A stretch of 59,871 nucleotides of DNA from Thiorhodospira sibirica ATCC 700588 (GCF_000227725.2 NZ_MU255056.1:648541-708411); one strand, 5' to 3'. Shown: positions 25,893 to 36,503, numbered from the stretch's first letter. Numbers and translations: made by a program. Notes: generated from the sequence alone by a model not told the origin.

Positions 25893-28800
25893 TCAGGGTT
25901 GATAATTAAAATCAGACGGTGCCAATAATGAGTCTTTTTTTTGCTCTCGTCTAGCGCGCCAGCCCTTGGCCTGGATGATGGGGTTATCCCAGGCACCGGT
26001 GAGTCGGTAATCCACGCGGGCCACTTCATCAATGCGCTCGCCCAGACCGGCCACCTGATCAAACACAAACACGGTCAAACCGGCGACCGGCCCACCCAGC
26101 AGCGCTGTCGCCAGAGGCAGGGAGGCGGTGACATTGGGCGTCACCGAGATACTTTGATCATAATCTTGCGCCACGATGCCGGTACGCCCTTCGATGCGAA
26201 GCTGAGCCACCGGTCCTTGCACCTTTAGACCGGCGGTATACAGATCGCTCCCCGCCAATACAAAATCGCCCTGAATCCGGTCAAAGCTAAAGCCCCGATT
26301 GAACAGATCACGAAAATCCAGCGCCAGGCGGCGCGGAATCAGTTGCAGGCTGAACAGGCCCAGCAGACGCCCGGCCCCCGGTTCGACCTGTTTCAAGGCC
26401 CCATCGCGCAATTGAATCCGCCCATAGCCTTGCAGACCTTCCCAGGTGAAATGCGTGGGGGCATCGGGCCAGCTCAGGCGTAATTCAATCTCGCCGCTCC
26501 CCCGATCAAAGCTGTGCGCAAAGCCTGCCTTACTCAGACTTTGCCCCAGGTCAGCAGTTTCCAGACGCCCGCGCCCGCTGCTGTGATGGCGATCATCAGC
26601 CAATACGCGCCATTCCCCGGACATCTGAACCCGACTCTGGCCGGGCGCAAAACCAAAGGCAAATTCCTCAAGGTGCAGGCCGTCGCGCAGCGTTTGCGTG
26701 ACCAGGCGCACATCCTCCCATTGCAGCGTATCGAGCAACACATACTCCGCGTGCAGATGCAGCGCGGGCAATTGGCGCGGATCGAGGCGGACGGATGTGT
26801 TAAGCGGCGCGCCGTGAGGCGCTTTCCATTGATTTAAATCCAGCCAGGCCGCCTGCAATATCAAGGCCGACTCCGCATGTCTCTGTGCCGGAAGGCTCAG
26901 TCGGCCGGTCAATAATGGCGAGGCAATTTCCATCTGCCATGCGGCCTGCGGGCTGTCCTGGCGCAGTGTCTGTAATTGAATATCCTCCACGGTACCACCG
27001 CGCCAGTGCAGTTGCTCAATCACCAGATCCACATCACGCAGCTGTTGTACCGTTTGCAGCGGATTCTCCGGCCGTGCCGTGTCCGTGGTGAATGCCTCCA
27101 GCAGCTGTTGCCAGCCATCCAGATCCAGCGCGGTGAGTACGCCGGAAAGCACAATCCCCGAGAGGTTGCGCATGGTTTGAGCGCCCGCGCCAAAATGCAG
27201 CTGGAGGTGGGGTATCTGCCCCGCATGATCAAAGGCCAGCCGGGCGGCCATCTGCGGCGCATAGTCAAGCTCCACGATCGCTCCGGGCGCGATGTCCAAG
27301 GGCAGTTGCAGCTTGAACTGTGCAGCCTCTTTGGCAGCTTTGTGCAAAGGCGCCGGCAGATCAACGCTGACGCCCTGCAAATCAGAACGCAGGGTGAGAT
27401 GGCCCGTACCATCTGGCATCCACAGCAAATCGGCCTGCCAATCCGCAAGCCCTTGAATCCGCTCGACCAACGGCCTCATCTCGGAGGTGTTCAGCCAGAC
27501 GGCTGGGTCTTGGCGGCTAAAGAGTTTAAGCTGCACACCTTGGCTGGCATCTACGGCCAGATCAAGCACGGCGGGCTGACCGTGAAGCTGGGCGCTGAGT
27601 CTGCGACCGTGGGCGCTTTGTTCATCAAAAAACACCGTCCCTTGCAGTGCCTCAAAGGTCAGCGGTACCTCCCCCCAGCGCAGCGGATTGCCCGGCAACT
27701 GCAAACGCCCCTGCAGGCGCAGACTGTCAATGTCTTCCTCCAGCGGCCACTGCAAGGCCAAGGCGAGCTGGGCGGGGCCTTGCAGCATCAAGGGCCTGAG
27801 TGCTTCCAGCAGCGCCGCCTGTTGCAGATACTCCTGCATAGCCGTTGCCGGACCGCTCAGATCGGCGCGAATTTCCAGTTGCGCTTGTTCCAGGTCTTTA
27901 ATGAGCACCGCGCCATCGGTGATGCGCAGACCCTGCACAACGCCTTGAACCCCTCGCGCAAACAGGCTGCTGTTTTGGAAAATCAGCTCCCCGGAGAGTT
28001 GTTCAATGCGGGGCCAACCGGGCTGATAGTCCAGAATGCCCTGCGCAATGTCTGCCCGCACCTGAAACAAACCCTCCCCAGCGGCAAAAGGAAAGGCGTC
28101 CACATAGCCGCTCCACAGCAGTTCACCGGTGCGAATATCGGCGTCAATGATGCTGTCACATAACCATTGGTAGGTTGCCGGAGACAGATGTGCCTCGGGT
28201 AGATAAACCGCCACGCGGCTGCCGTTGCCCTGATAAAACTGCACCGCCAGATCGAGATAGGTGCGCGTCCCCAGACTCAGCAAAAATTGCCCGCTCAGGC
28301 CGATGTCGGCATTCTCCACACGCAGCTGCTCGGCCTGCACCAGCCACTGGCCGCCCTGCTGGCGCAATGTCAGCAGCGCGGATAGCTGCTGGATCGCCAC
28401 CGGATCAGCTAGCATTGGCAATGCGAGGTGAGTCTGTTGCGCCTCCACGGCAATCTGTATGGCATCCGGCGTGCCGTGCAGCTGCAAATCCAGCGCCCCG
28501 ATACCCGGCAGATCGCCTTGCGGTGCCAGATGCAAGGCTGCCACCTGCGCCTGCCATTGCTGCAGGTATCCGGCCTGCCATTCCGCCCACAGATGCAGCG
28601 CATCCGTTTGCACCGTGCCCAGGGCAGACCAGCCATCAGCGATGGCCGCCAGCGCGTGCAGGCTGTCTGTGTGCAACGCCGGAGTATGCAAATACCCACG
28701 CCCATGCCAGACACCTTGCGAATCAAAAAAGCCCTCAAGCGCCAGATGCAGCGTTTGTTTCGGCTGGCTTAACAGTGCCAGGTCTGCACCAAGCTGGAGT

Positions 28801-29321
28801 TTTCCCCGATGCAGGCGTCCATGCAGCTGCGGCAGATGCACGCCTGGCCAGCCGGAAAGCTGTAGATGCACATCCCGCAAATCCCATGCAACCCGACTGA
28901 ATCGTTCCAGCAGGGCCATCGGAATAGGGGGCAGCGGATCAAGGACGGGGGGATCAATGCCATCCATCGCAGCTATGCCCAGCTGAATATCCGCCCCATG
29001 CAGACGGATATGACGTACCTGCCAGCGCCCGCTGCGCAGACTTTGTACGGGGTCAAGCCATAGCGTGACATGCTCAATCACCGCCTGCGCATGGGGGTGT
29101 TGTACCCGCTGTATGCGGATATCAGACATCTGAATGCGTGGCCAGAAGCCCCACCAGCTTGCGTTTAGCTGCGCCACCTCTACCTGGGCGTCACTGGCCT
29201 CGGATAAGATTTGAGCCAGTGCGCCTGCCATCTGTGGATTTTGACTCATCCACGGCAAGGCCACGCGCAGCAGGGTGATCAGCACCGCCAGAATCAGCAG
29301 AAAGAAGGTGAATACTTTCAT
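25893..29321 (-). CDS. yhdP: YhdP-family AsmA-like protein
   Basis: A 1142-residue protein with an N-terminal membrane anchor (VFTFFLLILAVLITLLRVAL) and a very long periplasmic region built of beta-strand repeats, as in the AsmA-like family. YhdP in E. coli is one of three such proteins implicated in moving phospholipid to the outer membrane and in the permeability barrier. The C-terminal block GRTGIVAQDYDQSISVTPNV and ALLGGPVAGLTVFVFDQVAG is typical of YhdP (TIGR02099). The protein is somewhat shorter than the E. coli one (about 1270). The long + strand frame at 26976-28163 is antisense to it and is not a gene. Confidence 0.9.
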   Translation of the reverse strand: MKVFTFFLLILAVLITLLRVALPWMSQNPQMAGALAQILSEASDAQVEVAQLNASWWGFWPRIQMSDIRIQRVQHPHAQAVIEHVTLWLDPVQSLRSGRWQVRHIRLHGADIQLGIAAMDGIDPPVLDPLPPIPMALLERFSRVAWDLRDVHLQLSGWPGVHLPQLHGRLHRGKLQLGADLALLSQPKQTLHLALEGFFDSQGVWHGRGYLHTPALHTDSLHALAAIADGWSALGTVQTDALHLWAEWQAGYLQQWQAQVAALHLAPQGDLPGIGALDLQLHGTPDAIQIAVEAQQTHLALPMLADPVAIQQLSALLTLRQQGGQWLVQAEQLRVENADIGLSGQFLLSLGTRTYLDLAVQFYQGNGSRVAVYLPEAHLSPATYQWLCDSIIDADIRTGELLWSGYVDAFPFAAGEGLFQVRADIAQGILDYQPGWPRIEQLSGELIFQNSSLFARGVQGVVQGLRITDGAVLIKDLEQAQLEIRADLSGPATAMQEYLQQAALLEALRPLMLQGPAQLALALQWPLEEDIDSLRLQGRLQLPGNPLRWGEVPLTFEALQGTVFFDEQSAHGRRLSAQLHGQPAVLDLAVDASQGVQLKLFSRQDPAVWLNTSEMRPLVERIQGLADWQADLLWMPDGTGHLTLRSDLQGVSVDLPAPLHKAAKEAAQFKLQLPLDIAPGAIVELDYAPQMAARLAFDHAGQIPHLQLHFGAGAQTMRNLSGIVLSGVLTALDLDGWQQLLEAFTTDTARPENPLQTVQQLRDVDLVIEQLHWRGGTVEDIQLQTLRQDSPQAAWQMEIASPLLTGRLSLPAQRHAESALILQAAWLDLNQWKAPHGAPLNTSVRLDPRQLPALHLHAEYVLLDTLQWEDVRLVTQTLRDGLHLEEFAFGFAPGQSRVQMSGEWRVLADDRHHSSGRGRLETADLGQSLSKAGFAHSFDRGSGEIELRLSWPDAPTHFTWEGLQGYGRIQLRDGALKQVEPGAGRLLGLFSLQLIPRRLALDFRDLFNRGFSFDRIQGDFVLAGSDLYTAGLKVQGPVAQLRIEGRTGIVAQDYDQSISVTPNVTASLPLATALLGGPVAGLTVFVFDQVAGLGERIDEVARVDYRLTGAWDNPIIQAKGWRARREQKKDSLLAPSDFNYQP

Positions 29322-29381
29322 CTTAATTTGGACAGAGTTTTTCGCGCTGCTCTCCCGCTGCTGGATACTCGCAGACGGAAG

Positions 29382-32300
29382 TTATTCCGTGCCCTCAACC
29401 TGCAGGCGGGTGCGCCATTGATCCAGTAAAGCAGCGGCCTGTGTGAATTGATAGCGGTCGATGTGGCGTGCCAGGGTGACGATGTCGTCGCTGGGGAGCT
29501 GGGTTTCAAGGTTTGCACGGTGGGCGGTGAAGTGGTCTTCCAGTGCGGTGTCGCAGGTGCTGGCGAGGGTATAAAGCACCTCCAGTTGTCTACTCAGCCA
29601 CCGACGCATGGCCGGGTCAAGGACGGTCGGGGTGTTTGTCGATGAGGCGAGCGGTGCCGCTTTGGGGGGTTGGGCCGGCATAGCGGTCGGGGTCAACCAG
29701 CGGGCTATTTCCGCCAGTAATAAAGGCGGGTCAATGGGCTTGGCCAGGTGCGTATTCATGCCAGCCAGCAGGGCGTCATGGATATTGTCTTCGCGGGCAT
29801 GAGCACTCAGGCCGATGATTGGAATCCAGGCTCCGTCCGGGCGGGCACGGATGCGTCGGGTGGTTTCCAGACCATCCAATTCCGGCATCTGAATATCCAT
29901 CAAGATCAAATCCCAGCCATGCACACCTTGGACCTCAATGTGTGCCAGGGCCGCCATGCCATGTTCAGCAATGCTCACCATCATTCCCGCTTGCTCAAGC
30001 ACGCGAAGGATAACAATTTGATTAACCTCATTATCCTCGACAAGCAATATCCGTCGCCCACTGAGCGCGCTGGGACGTGGTGCGCTGGACGGTGCGCGTA
30101 TGTCTGGGGAATGCGTGTCTGTTGCCACGGCAAAGGGGAGCGTCAGGAAAAAAGCGCTGCCCTGTTGTGGTTGACTGCTGACCTCAATGCTGCCCTGCAT
30201 CAGCTCAACCAAGCGCTTGCAAATCGACAGCCCCAGCCCGGTTCCCCCATAACGGCGAGTCATTGAGCTATCCGCCTGATGAAACGGCGTAAACAGTTGG
30301 GCAAGCTGCGACTTCTCCATGCCAATCCCGGTATCGCGTACCACAAAATGCACCCGCACCACCGCGCCACAATGGGTAAAACCCTCCAGGTGGACACTGA
30401 GGTCGATGCGTCCCTGTTCGGTGAATTTGACGGCGTTGTTGGTCAGATTGATGAAAATTTGCCCCAGCCGCAAGGGGTCGCCCAGCAAGACATCCGGGAC
30501 TTGGGCATCACGCTGCACATGAAAGTCAAGCCCTTTGTCTCGCGCCTGGTTACCCAGCATGGTCTCCACATCACCGAGCACCGCAGACAGCTTGAAAGGG
30601 ATGTGTTCAAGTTTAAGCTGCCCGGCTTCGACCTTGGAGAAATCCAGAATATCATTGAGCAGGCCCAGCAGGGCATTGGCGGAGCGCTGCGCCTGTTCAA
30701 GATAGCCGCGCTGGCGCGGATTTAAATGTGTTTCCAGCGCCAGATAGAGCATTCCCAGCACGGCATTCATCGGGGTGCGGATTTCATGGCTCATATTGGC
30801 CAGAAAGGCACTTTTGGCCTGATTGGCGATCTCTGCTGCTTCTTTTGTTTGTTGCAGGGCCATTTCTGCCTGTTTACGGGCGGTGATGTCGCGCACCACG
30901 ACCGTGCTGCCGACCACATGATTCTCGGCATCATAGCGTGCCGAAACACTGGCATTCCACCAGCGTGTTTCCTGGGCCATCACCAACGGATATTCGAATT
31001 GCTGGGCACCGTTGTACGTGGCAAAGTGAATGGCCTGCTTAAGTTGTGCTGAGATCTCTGCTGAAAACACCTCCTCACAGGACTTGCCCAGAAACTGTGC
31101 CGGTGGCATCAGCAAACGGCTTACATCCGAGTAATAGCAATCAATAAAGCGTTGTTTGGTATCCAGCACAAAGACCAGATCATCAATGGAGGCCAGCACC
31201 GAGCGCAGCCGCTCGCTGGCTTCCTGTAACTGTCCTTCGGCGCGTCGCCGCTTGCTGATTTGGCGCTGGAGACTGTAATTCCACAGCAAAATGGCGAATA
31301 ACAAAAGCCCCGCGCCTACCAAGACCTTCCACAGCCATTGATAATCAATCTGTATGTCATAGCGCAAGTGAATCCAGCGATGATAAATCGTGTCTTTTTC
31401 AGTCTGCGGAATGGCGTCCAGGGCTTTTTCCAAAATACCGTGCAACAGTGGCCAATCATTGCGCGATGCCAGCGCCAGATCAAAGGCCATCGGTAATTGA
31501 CCGGATACCTTGAGATTTGACAGGCCACGCTCCCGGATCAAAAAACTCACTGAGGCCAGATTGTCCACCAGCGCAAAAGAATGCCCGGTGGCAACCTGCT
31601 CCAGCCCTTCGCTCGTGGTATCCACCACCTGCACATCCAGTTCAGGATAGGAGTGCCGAAGCCATTCATAAGCGCCGACAACGGCGACTGTTTGACCGCG
31701 CAGCCATGAAGGATCGGGCAAATAATCCACATCCAGCCGGGTGACGATGACCATCGGCGAACGAATATAGGGGCGGGTAAAATTGAGATACTGATCCCGC
31801 TCAGGGGTTTGTGCTGCCATCGCCAGCATGTCAAGTTCACGCGCCTTGATTTTGCGCATCACCTCGGTCCATGAGAGATCCGTCGTGACTTCAAACCGAA
31901 CCCCTAACAGCGACTCAAGCAGCGCCAGATAATCTGCAGAAATTCCCGCGTGGCGACCCTGATCATCGACAAATTCCAAAGGATACCAGTCAGGATCAAC
32001 CCCGACGCGAATCACCGGGTGTTTGGCCAGCCAGCGGCGTTCTTCCTCGCTCAATACCATGCCGGTGGCAACTTTACTATCGGATTGAATGATGATCCCC
32101 CAGCCTTGCATAATCGCCTGCACCTCGGAGAAATCAATGGCCGCCAGGGCTTTATTGATAATGCTATGTAATTCAGGATATTCACGCCCAATGGAATACA
32201 CCAATGGCGCTTCCGTCTCCGGAATTGCAAAAGCGATTTTGATGTCATTCATCAAAGCTTGTTCGCGCAACAACTGCAAGGTATTCAAAGGACTGACGAA

Positions 32301-32891
32301 GGCATCAATCTGCCCATCAAGCAGTTGGGCAAGCATCTCCGTAGACGAGGCGAGGGGGGTTGCATGAATCTGTGGCCAACGTTGAAGGGTTTTTTGCTCA
32401 CCGAGATTACCGACCAAAAATCCCACGGATTGACCGGCCAAATCCTCCATGCGCTGGATCTGTGCAGTATCAGCGGTGCGCACAAACAGATAATACCAAA
32501 CGGAATACAGGCTACGGGTAAATAAAAAGCGTTGGGCACGCTCAGGATGGGCAATCGAATTCGCCAAGCCGTGCAATTCCCCGCGCTCGGCACGCTGGAC
32601 CATCTCTGCCCAATCGCCGACTTCAAGTTGAATTCTTGCCCCGGTCAGTGCCTGAATACGCGCCATGATGTCCGGCTCAATGCCAACGACATAATCATTC
32701 TTGAGCACAATGACCGACGGAAACCAATCCCCGATGCCTAAACGGATCTCGGGATTGGCCTGCAGCCAGGCCTGTTCCTCGGGCGTGAGGGCAATGCTGG
32801 AGGCGGCACCGTTTAGTGGAATGAGCAGTATCAGCATCAGCCAAAAAAGCGCCCAGCATTGGGGCGTCGCTCGTGCCGCCTGCAGATTCAC
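29382..32891 (-). CDS. Hybrid sensor histidine kinase with tandem solute-binding domains (BvgS/EvgS-like)
   Basis: A 1169-residue membrane kinase. After a signal segment there are two successive family-3 solute-binding (Venus flytrap) domains: the first opens EEQAWLQANPEIRLGIG, the second EERRWLAKHPVIRVGVD. Then come a membrane helix (~515-535), a PAS domain (~565-690), HisKA with the phospho-His in NMSHEIRTPMNAVLG (~703), and an HATPase domain with NLTNNAVKFT, DTGIGM and GGTGLGLSICKRL. The receiver domain has its Asp in LILMDIQMPELD (~998). The layout matches BvgS/EvgS, but no clear HPt domain ends the protein. Its ATG overlaps the stop of the upstream kinase gene. Confidence 0.9.
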   Translation of the reverse strand: MNLQAARATPQCWALFWLMLILLIPLNGAASSIALTPEEQAWLQANPEIRLGIGDWFPSVIVLKNDYVVGIEPDIMARIQALTGARIQLEVGDWAEMVQRAERGELHGLANSIAHPERAQRFLFTRSLYSVWYYLFVRTADTAQIQRMEDLAGQSVGFLVGNLGEQKTLQRWPQIHATPLASSTEMLAQLLDGQIDAFVSPLNTLQLLREQALMNDIKIAFAIPETEAPLVYSIGREYPELHSIINKALAAIDFSEVQAIMQGWGIIIQSDSKVATGMVLSEEERRWLAKHPVIRVGVDPDWYPLEFVDDQGRHAGISADYLALLESLLGVRFEVTTDLSWTEVMRKIKARELDMLAMAAQTPERDQYLNFTRPYIRSPMVIVTRLDVDYLPDPSWLRGQTVAVVGAYEWLRHSYPELDVQVVDTTSEGLEQVATGHSFALVDNLASVSFLIRERGLSNLKVSGQLPMAFDLALASRNDWPLLHGILEKALDAIPQTEKDTIYHRWIHLRYDIQIDYQWLWKVLVGAGLLLFAILLWNYSLQRQISKRRRAEGQLQEASERLRSVLASIDDLVFVLDTKQRFIDCYYSDVSRLLMPPAQFLGKSCEEVFSAEISAQLKQAIHFATYNGAQQFEYPLVMAQETRWWNASVSARYDAENHVVGSTVVVRDITARKQAEMALQQTKEAAEIANQAKSAFLANMSHEIRTPMNAVLGMLYLALETHLNPRQRGYLEQAQRSANALLGLLNDILDFSKVEAGQLKLEHIPFKLSAVLGDVETMLGNQARDKGLDFHVQRDAQVPDVLLGDPLRLGQIFINLTNNAVKFTEQGRIDLSVHLEGFTHCGAVVRVHFVVRDTGIGMEKSQLAQLFTPFHQADSSMTRRYGGTGLGLSICKRLVELMQGSIEVSSQPQQGSAFFLTLPFAVATDTHSPDIRAPSSAPRPSALSGRRILLVEDNEVNQIVILRVLEQAGMMVSIAEHGMAALAHIEVQGVHGWDLILMDIQMPELDGLETTRRIRARPDGAWIPIIGLSAHAREDNIHDALLAGMNTHLAKPIDPPLLLAEIARWLTPTAMPAQPPKAAPLASSTNTPTVLDPAMRRWLSRQLEVLYTLASTCDTALEDHFTAHRANLETQLPSDDIVTLARHIDRYQFTQAAALLDQWRTRLQVEGTE

Positions 32892-34402
32892 TGCGCCACC
32901 GACAGGGTCAGATAGATGCAGGTGTTGTTCTCTGTATCGGAGGTTTCCATGCGCAAATCCATGCCCATGGTGTCGGCCAGCAGTTTGGCAGAATAGGTCC
33001 CCAGACCGGTGCCACTGCGTTTACCGTAGGTGCAGTATTTTGCAAAAAAATGCTGGCGTATGCGCTCAGGCACAGTGCCTTGATTACGTAATGCCAGCAC
33101 CACCGGGCCGGGGGTGGTCAACTCAATGACAATGTTTGCGCCATGTGGCGAGGCCTCCACCGCATTTGTCAGCAGGTTTGCCAATAGCGAAAACAGCAAA
33201 CGCGCATCCGCACGAACCAACAGCATGGTTTCGGGGGCCAGCACCTCGCCATTCAAGCACATCTGTAGCTGCAGGTTTTTGCTTTGCATCTGGGTCGCTG
33301 CAATGCCTTGCAACTCATGTAATATCACGATTAAATTGACCGTCTGAGCCTCGTAGTGATATTGGCCCGTTTCCATTTTGAACAGATCCAGCGACAGATT
33401 GATCATATTGTGCATCTTTTGCCCGGATTCGCGGATCAGGGTGAGCGCCTCGCGCTGTTCTGTGCTTAGATTATCATCCAGCAACAACAAATCCGGGAAG
33501 CCAATCACCGGATTGAGCAGTGATTTGAGATCATGACGCATGATGTGCTCAACGTCTTCCTTGATCCGTTCCAGCTCTTTGCGATCACCGATATCTTCCT
33601 TGACAGCAACATAATGGGTGATCTGGCCCTGATCATCGAGAATCGGCGAAATCGCCACCGATTCGTAGAACAAGCTGCCCGCTTTATTTTGATTGATCAG
33701 CTCACCGCGCCAGATCTGGCCTTGGGTGATCGTCTCCCACAGATGTTGATACAGCGCTTTCTCCTGTTGGTCGGATTTCAATACCCGAGGATTCTGGCCG
33801 ATGGCTTCTTCCTGCGTGTACCCGGTAATCTGTGAAAAATAGGGATTGACATAGGTGATTGTGCCATCACGATCCGTAATCACTATCGAAGCCGGGGCCT
33901 GTTCAACCGCTTTGGCCAGAATACGCAACTGCGCCTCAGCGCGCTCACGTTCGGCAATCTCATGGGTGAGTTTTTGTACCAGGCGCTGGATTTCATCGCG
34001 CTCTGCGGAAAGTTTTTTGCGTTGCGCCGCCAAGGCCAGATGCGCCGCCACGCGGGCGAGCAAGGCCGGAGGATGGATCGGCTTGGTCACATAATCCACC
34101 GCCCCCACCGCAAACCCACGGATTTCGCTATCGCTATCGGTCTTGGCCGTGAGAAAAATGATCGGGATATCTGCCGTTGCAGAACATGCCTTGATCCGCT
34201 GGCACAGCGTATAGCCATCCATCTCCGGCATCATGATATCCAGCAACAGCAAGTCCGGCGGGGCACCCTGCGCCAGCAACCCCAGCGCCTGCGCACCACG
34301 GGTCACCGCCTGCACCCGATACAGCGGCCTGAGCACATCAGACAATAGCTTCAGATTGTCGAGCTGATCATCAACAATCAAAATGGATTGGCTGTGCGAC
34401 AT
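32888..34402 (-). CDS. Receiver-PAS-histidine kinase protein
   Basis: A 504-residue cytoplasmic protein: an N-terminal receiver (ILIVDDQLDNLKLLSDVL; phospho-acceptor Asp in LLLLDIMMPEMDGY; Lys in TKPIHP), a coiled-coil linker, a PAS domain (~175-290, ITYVNPYFSQITGYT), and a histidine-kinase module. The phospho-His candidate is in HIMRHDLKSLLNPVIG and the ATP site is NLLTNAVEAS with GTGLGTYSAKLL. No DNA-binding output is present. Its stop overlaps the start of the hybrid sensor kinase by four bases. The pair probably forms one phosphorelay whose final output regulator lies elsewhere. Confidence 0.87.
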   Translation of the reverse strand: MSHSQSILIVDDQLDNLKLLSDVLRPLYRVQAVTRGAQALGLLAQGAPPDLLLLDIMMPEMDGYTLCQRIKACSATADIPIIFLTAKTDSDSEIRGFAVGAVDYVTKPIHPPALLARVAAHLALAAQRKKLSAERDEIQRLVQKLTHEIAERERAEAQLRILAKAVEQAPASIVITDRDGTITYVNPYFSQITGYTQEEAIGQNPRVLKSDQQEKALYQHLWETITQGQIWRGELINQNKAGSLFYESVAISPILDDQGQITHYVAVKEDIGDRKELERIKEDVEHIMRHDLKSLLNPVIGFPDLLLLDDNLSTEQREALTLIRESGQKMHNMINLSLDLFKMETGQYHYEAQTVNLIVILHELQGIAATQMQSKNLQLQMCLNGEVLAPETMLLVRADARLLFSLLANLLTNAVEASPHGANIVIELTTPGPVVLALRNQGTVPERIRQHFFAKYCTYGKRSGTGLGTYSAKLLADTMGMDLRMETSDTENNTCIYLTLSVAQ

Positions 34403-34589
34403 GAAAACCCCTCAAAATTTACGAAGCAATTTACCCACTGGCGCAGGATTCGGCATAGCTTATGCACATCACGGAGAATTGCAAAGCGCAGCCCTGCACC
34501 GGGAAGCGCGGAGCACCGGCTTTGCATAAAAACGTGGCGGCCTTTTCCCGATGCTGCTGCAAAAAAGCGACGGCTAAACGCTGCCGCCA
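34403..34589. other. Intergenic region, no feature recognised
   Basis: The 187 bases between mutL and the receiver-PAS-kinase gene hold the 5' flank of the latter. I see no ORF with coding character, no strong terminator and no recognisable RNA. Confidence 0.4.
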
Positions 34590-36416
34590 TTAACGTCCGC
34601 GCAAAAACAGGCGGTCGAGTTCGGGCAGGCTGAGTTGAATCCAGGTGGGGCGACCGTGATTGCATTGATTGGCGCGGGGGGTGTTTTCCATGTCGCGCAG
34701 CAGGGCATTCATTTCGCGCAGGGTCAGTTGGCGCTGGGCGCGGACAGCGCCGTGACAGGCCATGGTGGCGAGGATGGCGTTTATGGCTTCTTCGATGCGC
34801 TGCGAGTGACCATGGGCGAGCAGTTCCGAGAGCACATCGCGCAGCAAGGTGGCGGCGTCAGCGTGTGCCAGCAGGCTGGGCAGGGCGCGGATGCAGGCAC
34901 TGTCGGGGCTGCTTTGATCCACCTCAAAGCCTAAGGCATTGAGGTGCTCGCGGTGCTGTTGCAGTCCTTCCAGTTCACGCGGGCCCAGTGGCACGCTCAC
35001 CGGCAAGAGGAGCTGCTGGGCGGTGATGGCACGATTGGCATGGGCCTGCTTGAGGCGTTCGTAGGTGATGCGCTCGTGTGCCGCGTGCATATCGACAATG
35101 ACCAGGCCGTGGGCATTTTGCGCCAGAATATAGACGCCGTGTAGCTGGGCGAGCGCTTGCCCCAGATCCACCGCTGCCGAGTCATGCGTCACGGATTCAC
35201 TGACCTGGGAAGAGAGTGCGGTGCTGGGGCTGGTGCTCTCAGGGGCAGTGCGCAGCGGGCGATAAAGCTCGGCATAGGCCGGGAGCAATGCCGCATGCAG
35301 ATGTAATGTGTTTTGCTGTGGCGGTGCGACGGGCGATGTGACCGGGCGCGAGGTCGGTGCAGCGGGGTGAGGTGGGGTATCAGACGGTGCCGCAGGCGGC
35401 ATCTGGCCGGCATTTTGATGCAAGCGGGCCAGGGATTGTTCTACGGTGTGCCGGACAAATTCATGGATTTGCCGGGCATTGCGAAAGCGTACCTCGTGCT
35501 TGGCGGGATGGGCGTTAACATCCACTTCCATCGGGTCCAGTTCGAGATAAAGCACACAGGCGGCCTGGCGTTGCTGGTGCAAGACATCCTGATAGGCTTG
35601 GCGGAGCGCATGGGTCAGGGTGCGATCCCGCACGCTGCGCCCATTGACATAAAAATACTGCAGGTCGGCCTGCCGCCGTTGATAACTCGGCAAGCCCAGC
35701 CAGCCCCATAGCCTGACATCCCCGACCCTTTGCTCAATAAACATCGCCTGCTGCACAAAGGTCTCGCCGCATAACTCGCCGACGCGCCGCTCCATGTGCT
35801 CTGGCGTGGTCGCTGGTGGCAGATGGAACAGGCGACGCTGGTTATGCGTCATCTGCACCCCCACATGAAAGCGTGATAAGGCGAGTCGGATGGCCAATTC
35901 CTGCAGGTGGCTGAATTCGGTGCGTTCGGTGCGCAGGAATTTCCGCCGCGCCGGGGTATTGAAAAACAGGTCACAGACTTCAATGCTGGTGCCTTGGGGA
36001 TGCGGCGTGGGTTGCAAGGCCTGGGTGATGTCCCCGCCATCGACCTGAATGCTAAAGCCGTGGGCGTTGCCGGCCTGGGTCGAGCTCAGCCGCATCCGCG
36101 ACACCGAGGCAATGCTGGGCAAGGCCTCCCCACGAAATCCCAGGCTAGTGACGCGCTCCAGATCATCCAGGCTGGCAATCTTGCTGGTGGCATGACGCGC
36201 CAGTGCAAGGCTCAGCTCGTCCGGGGCAATTCCCTGACCATCATCACGCACCAACAGGCGCTTGATCCCGGCGTTTTCCAGCTCAATCTGGATATGCTGC
36301 GCCTGGGCATCCAGACTGTTTTCCAGCAATTCCTTAAGCACCGAAGCCGGGCGTTCAATCACCTCACCGGCGGCAATTTGATTGATCAGGTGGGACGGCA
36401 ACAGACGGATCGGCAT
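34590..36416 (-). CDS. mutL: DNA mismatch repair protein MutL
   Basis: A 608-residue mismatch-repair mediator that couples MutS to MutH or downstream nucleases. The N-terminal GHKL ATPase shows NQIAAGEVIERPASVLKELL with ENSLDA, the DDGQGI and HATSKI motifs, and LGFRGEAL. The proline- and Ala-rich linker (~345-410) joins a C-terminal dimerisation domain. This has MHAAHERITYERLK and a CHGAVRA motif rather than an obvious DQHA(X)2E(X)4E endonuclease site. The start is ATG 36416 (MPIRLLPSHLINQIAAG). It follows the 3' end of rne by 87 bases on the same strand. Confidence 0.96.
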   Translation of the reverse strand: MPIRLLPSHLINQIAAGEVIERPASVLKELLENSLDAQAQHIQIELENAGIKRLLVRDDGQGIAPDELSLALARHATSKIASLDDLERVTSLGFRGEALPSIASVSRMRLSSTQAGNAHGFSIQVDGGDITQALQPTPHPQGTSIEVCDLFFNTPARRKFLRTERTEFSHLQELAIRLALSRFHVGVQMTHNQRRLFHLPPATTPEHMERRVGELCGETFVQQAMFIEQRVGDVRLWGWLGLPSYQRRQADLQYFYVNGRSVRDRTLTHALRQAYQDVLHQQRQAACVLYLELDPMEVDVNAHPAKHEVRFRNARQIHEFVRHTVEQSLARLHQNAGQMPPAAPSDTPPHPAAPTSRPVTSPVAPPQQNTLHLHAALLPAYAELYRPLRTAPESTSPSTALSSQVSESVTHDSAAVDLGQALAQLHGVYILAQNAHGLVIVDMHAAHERITYERLKQAHANRAITAQQLLLPVSVPLGPRELEGLQQHREHLNALGFEVDQSSPDSACIRALPSLLAHADAATLLRDVLSELLAHGHSQRIEEAINAILATMACHGAVRAQRQLTLREMNALLRDMENTPRANQCNHGRPTWIQLSLPELDRLFLRGR

Positions 36417-36503
36417 GGATGGCGTATGGTGTGCAATGTTGATAAACCGCGCTGCGGCTGCGCCCCGCCAGATGACGGGGACAGCCACAGGGTTTAAGCC
36501 TTT

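Noticed and set aside
26976-28163. 395-residue open frame on the + strand within yhdP
   Set aside because: Gln/Arg-rich antisense shadow of yhdP with no domain; such long antisense frames are common in GC-rich genes.
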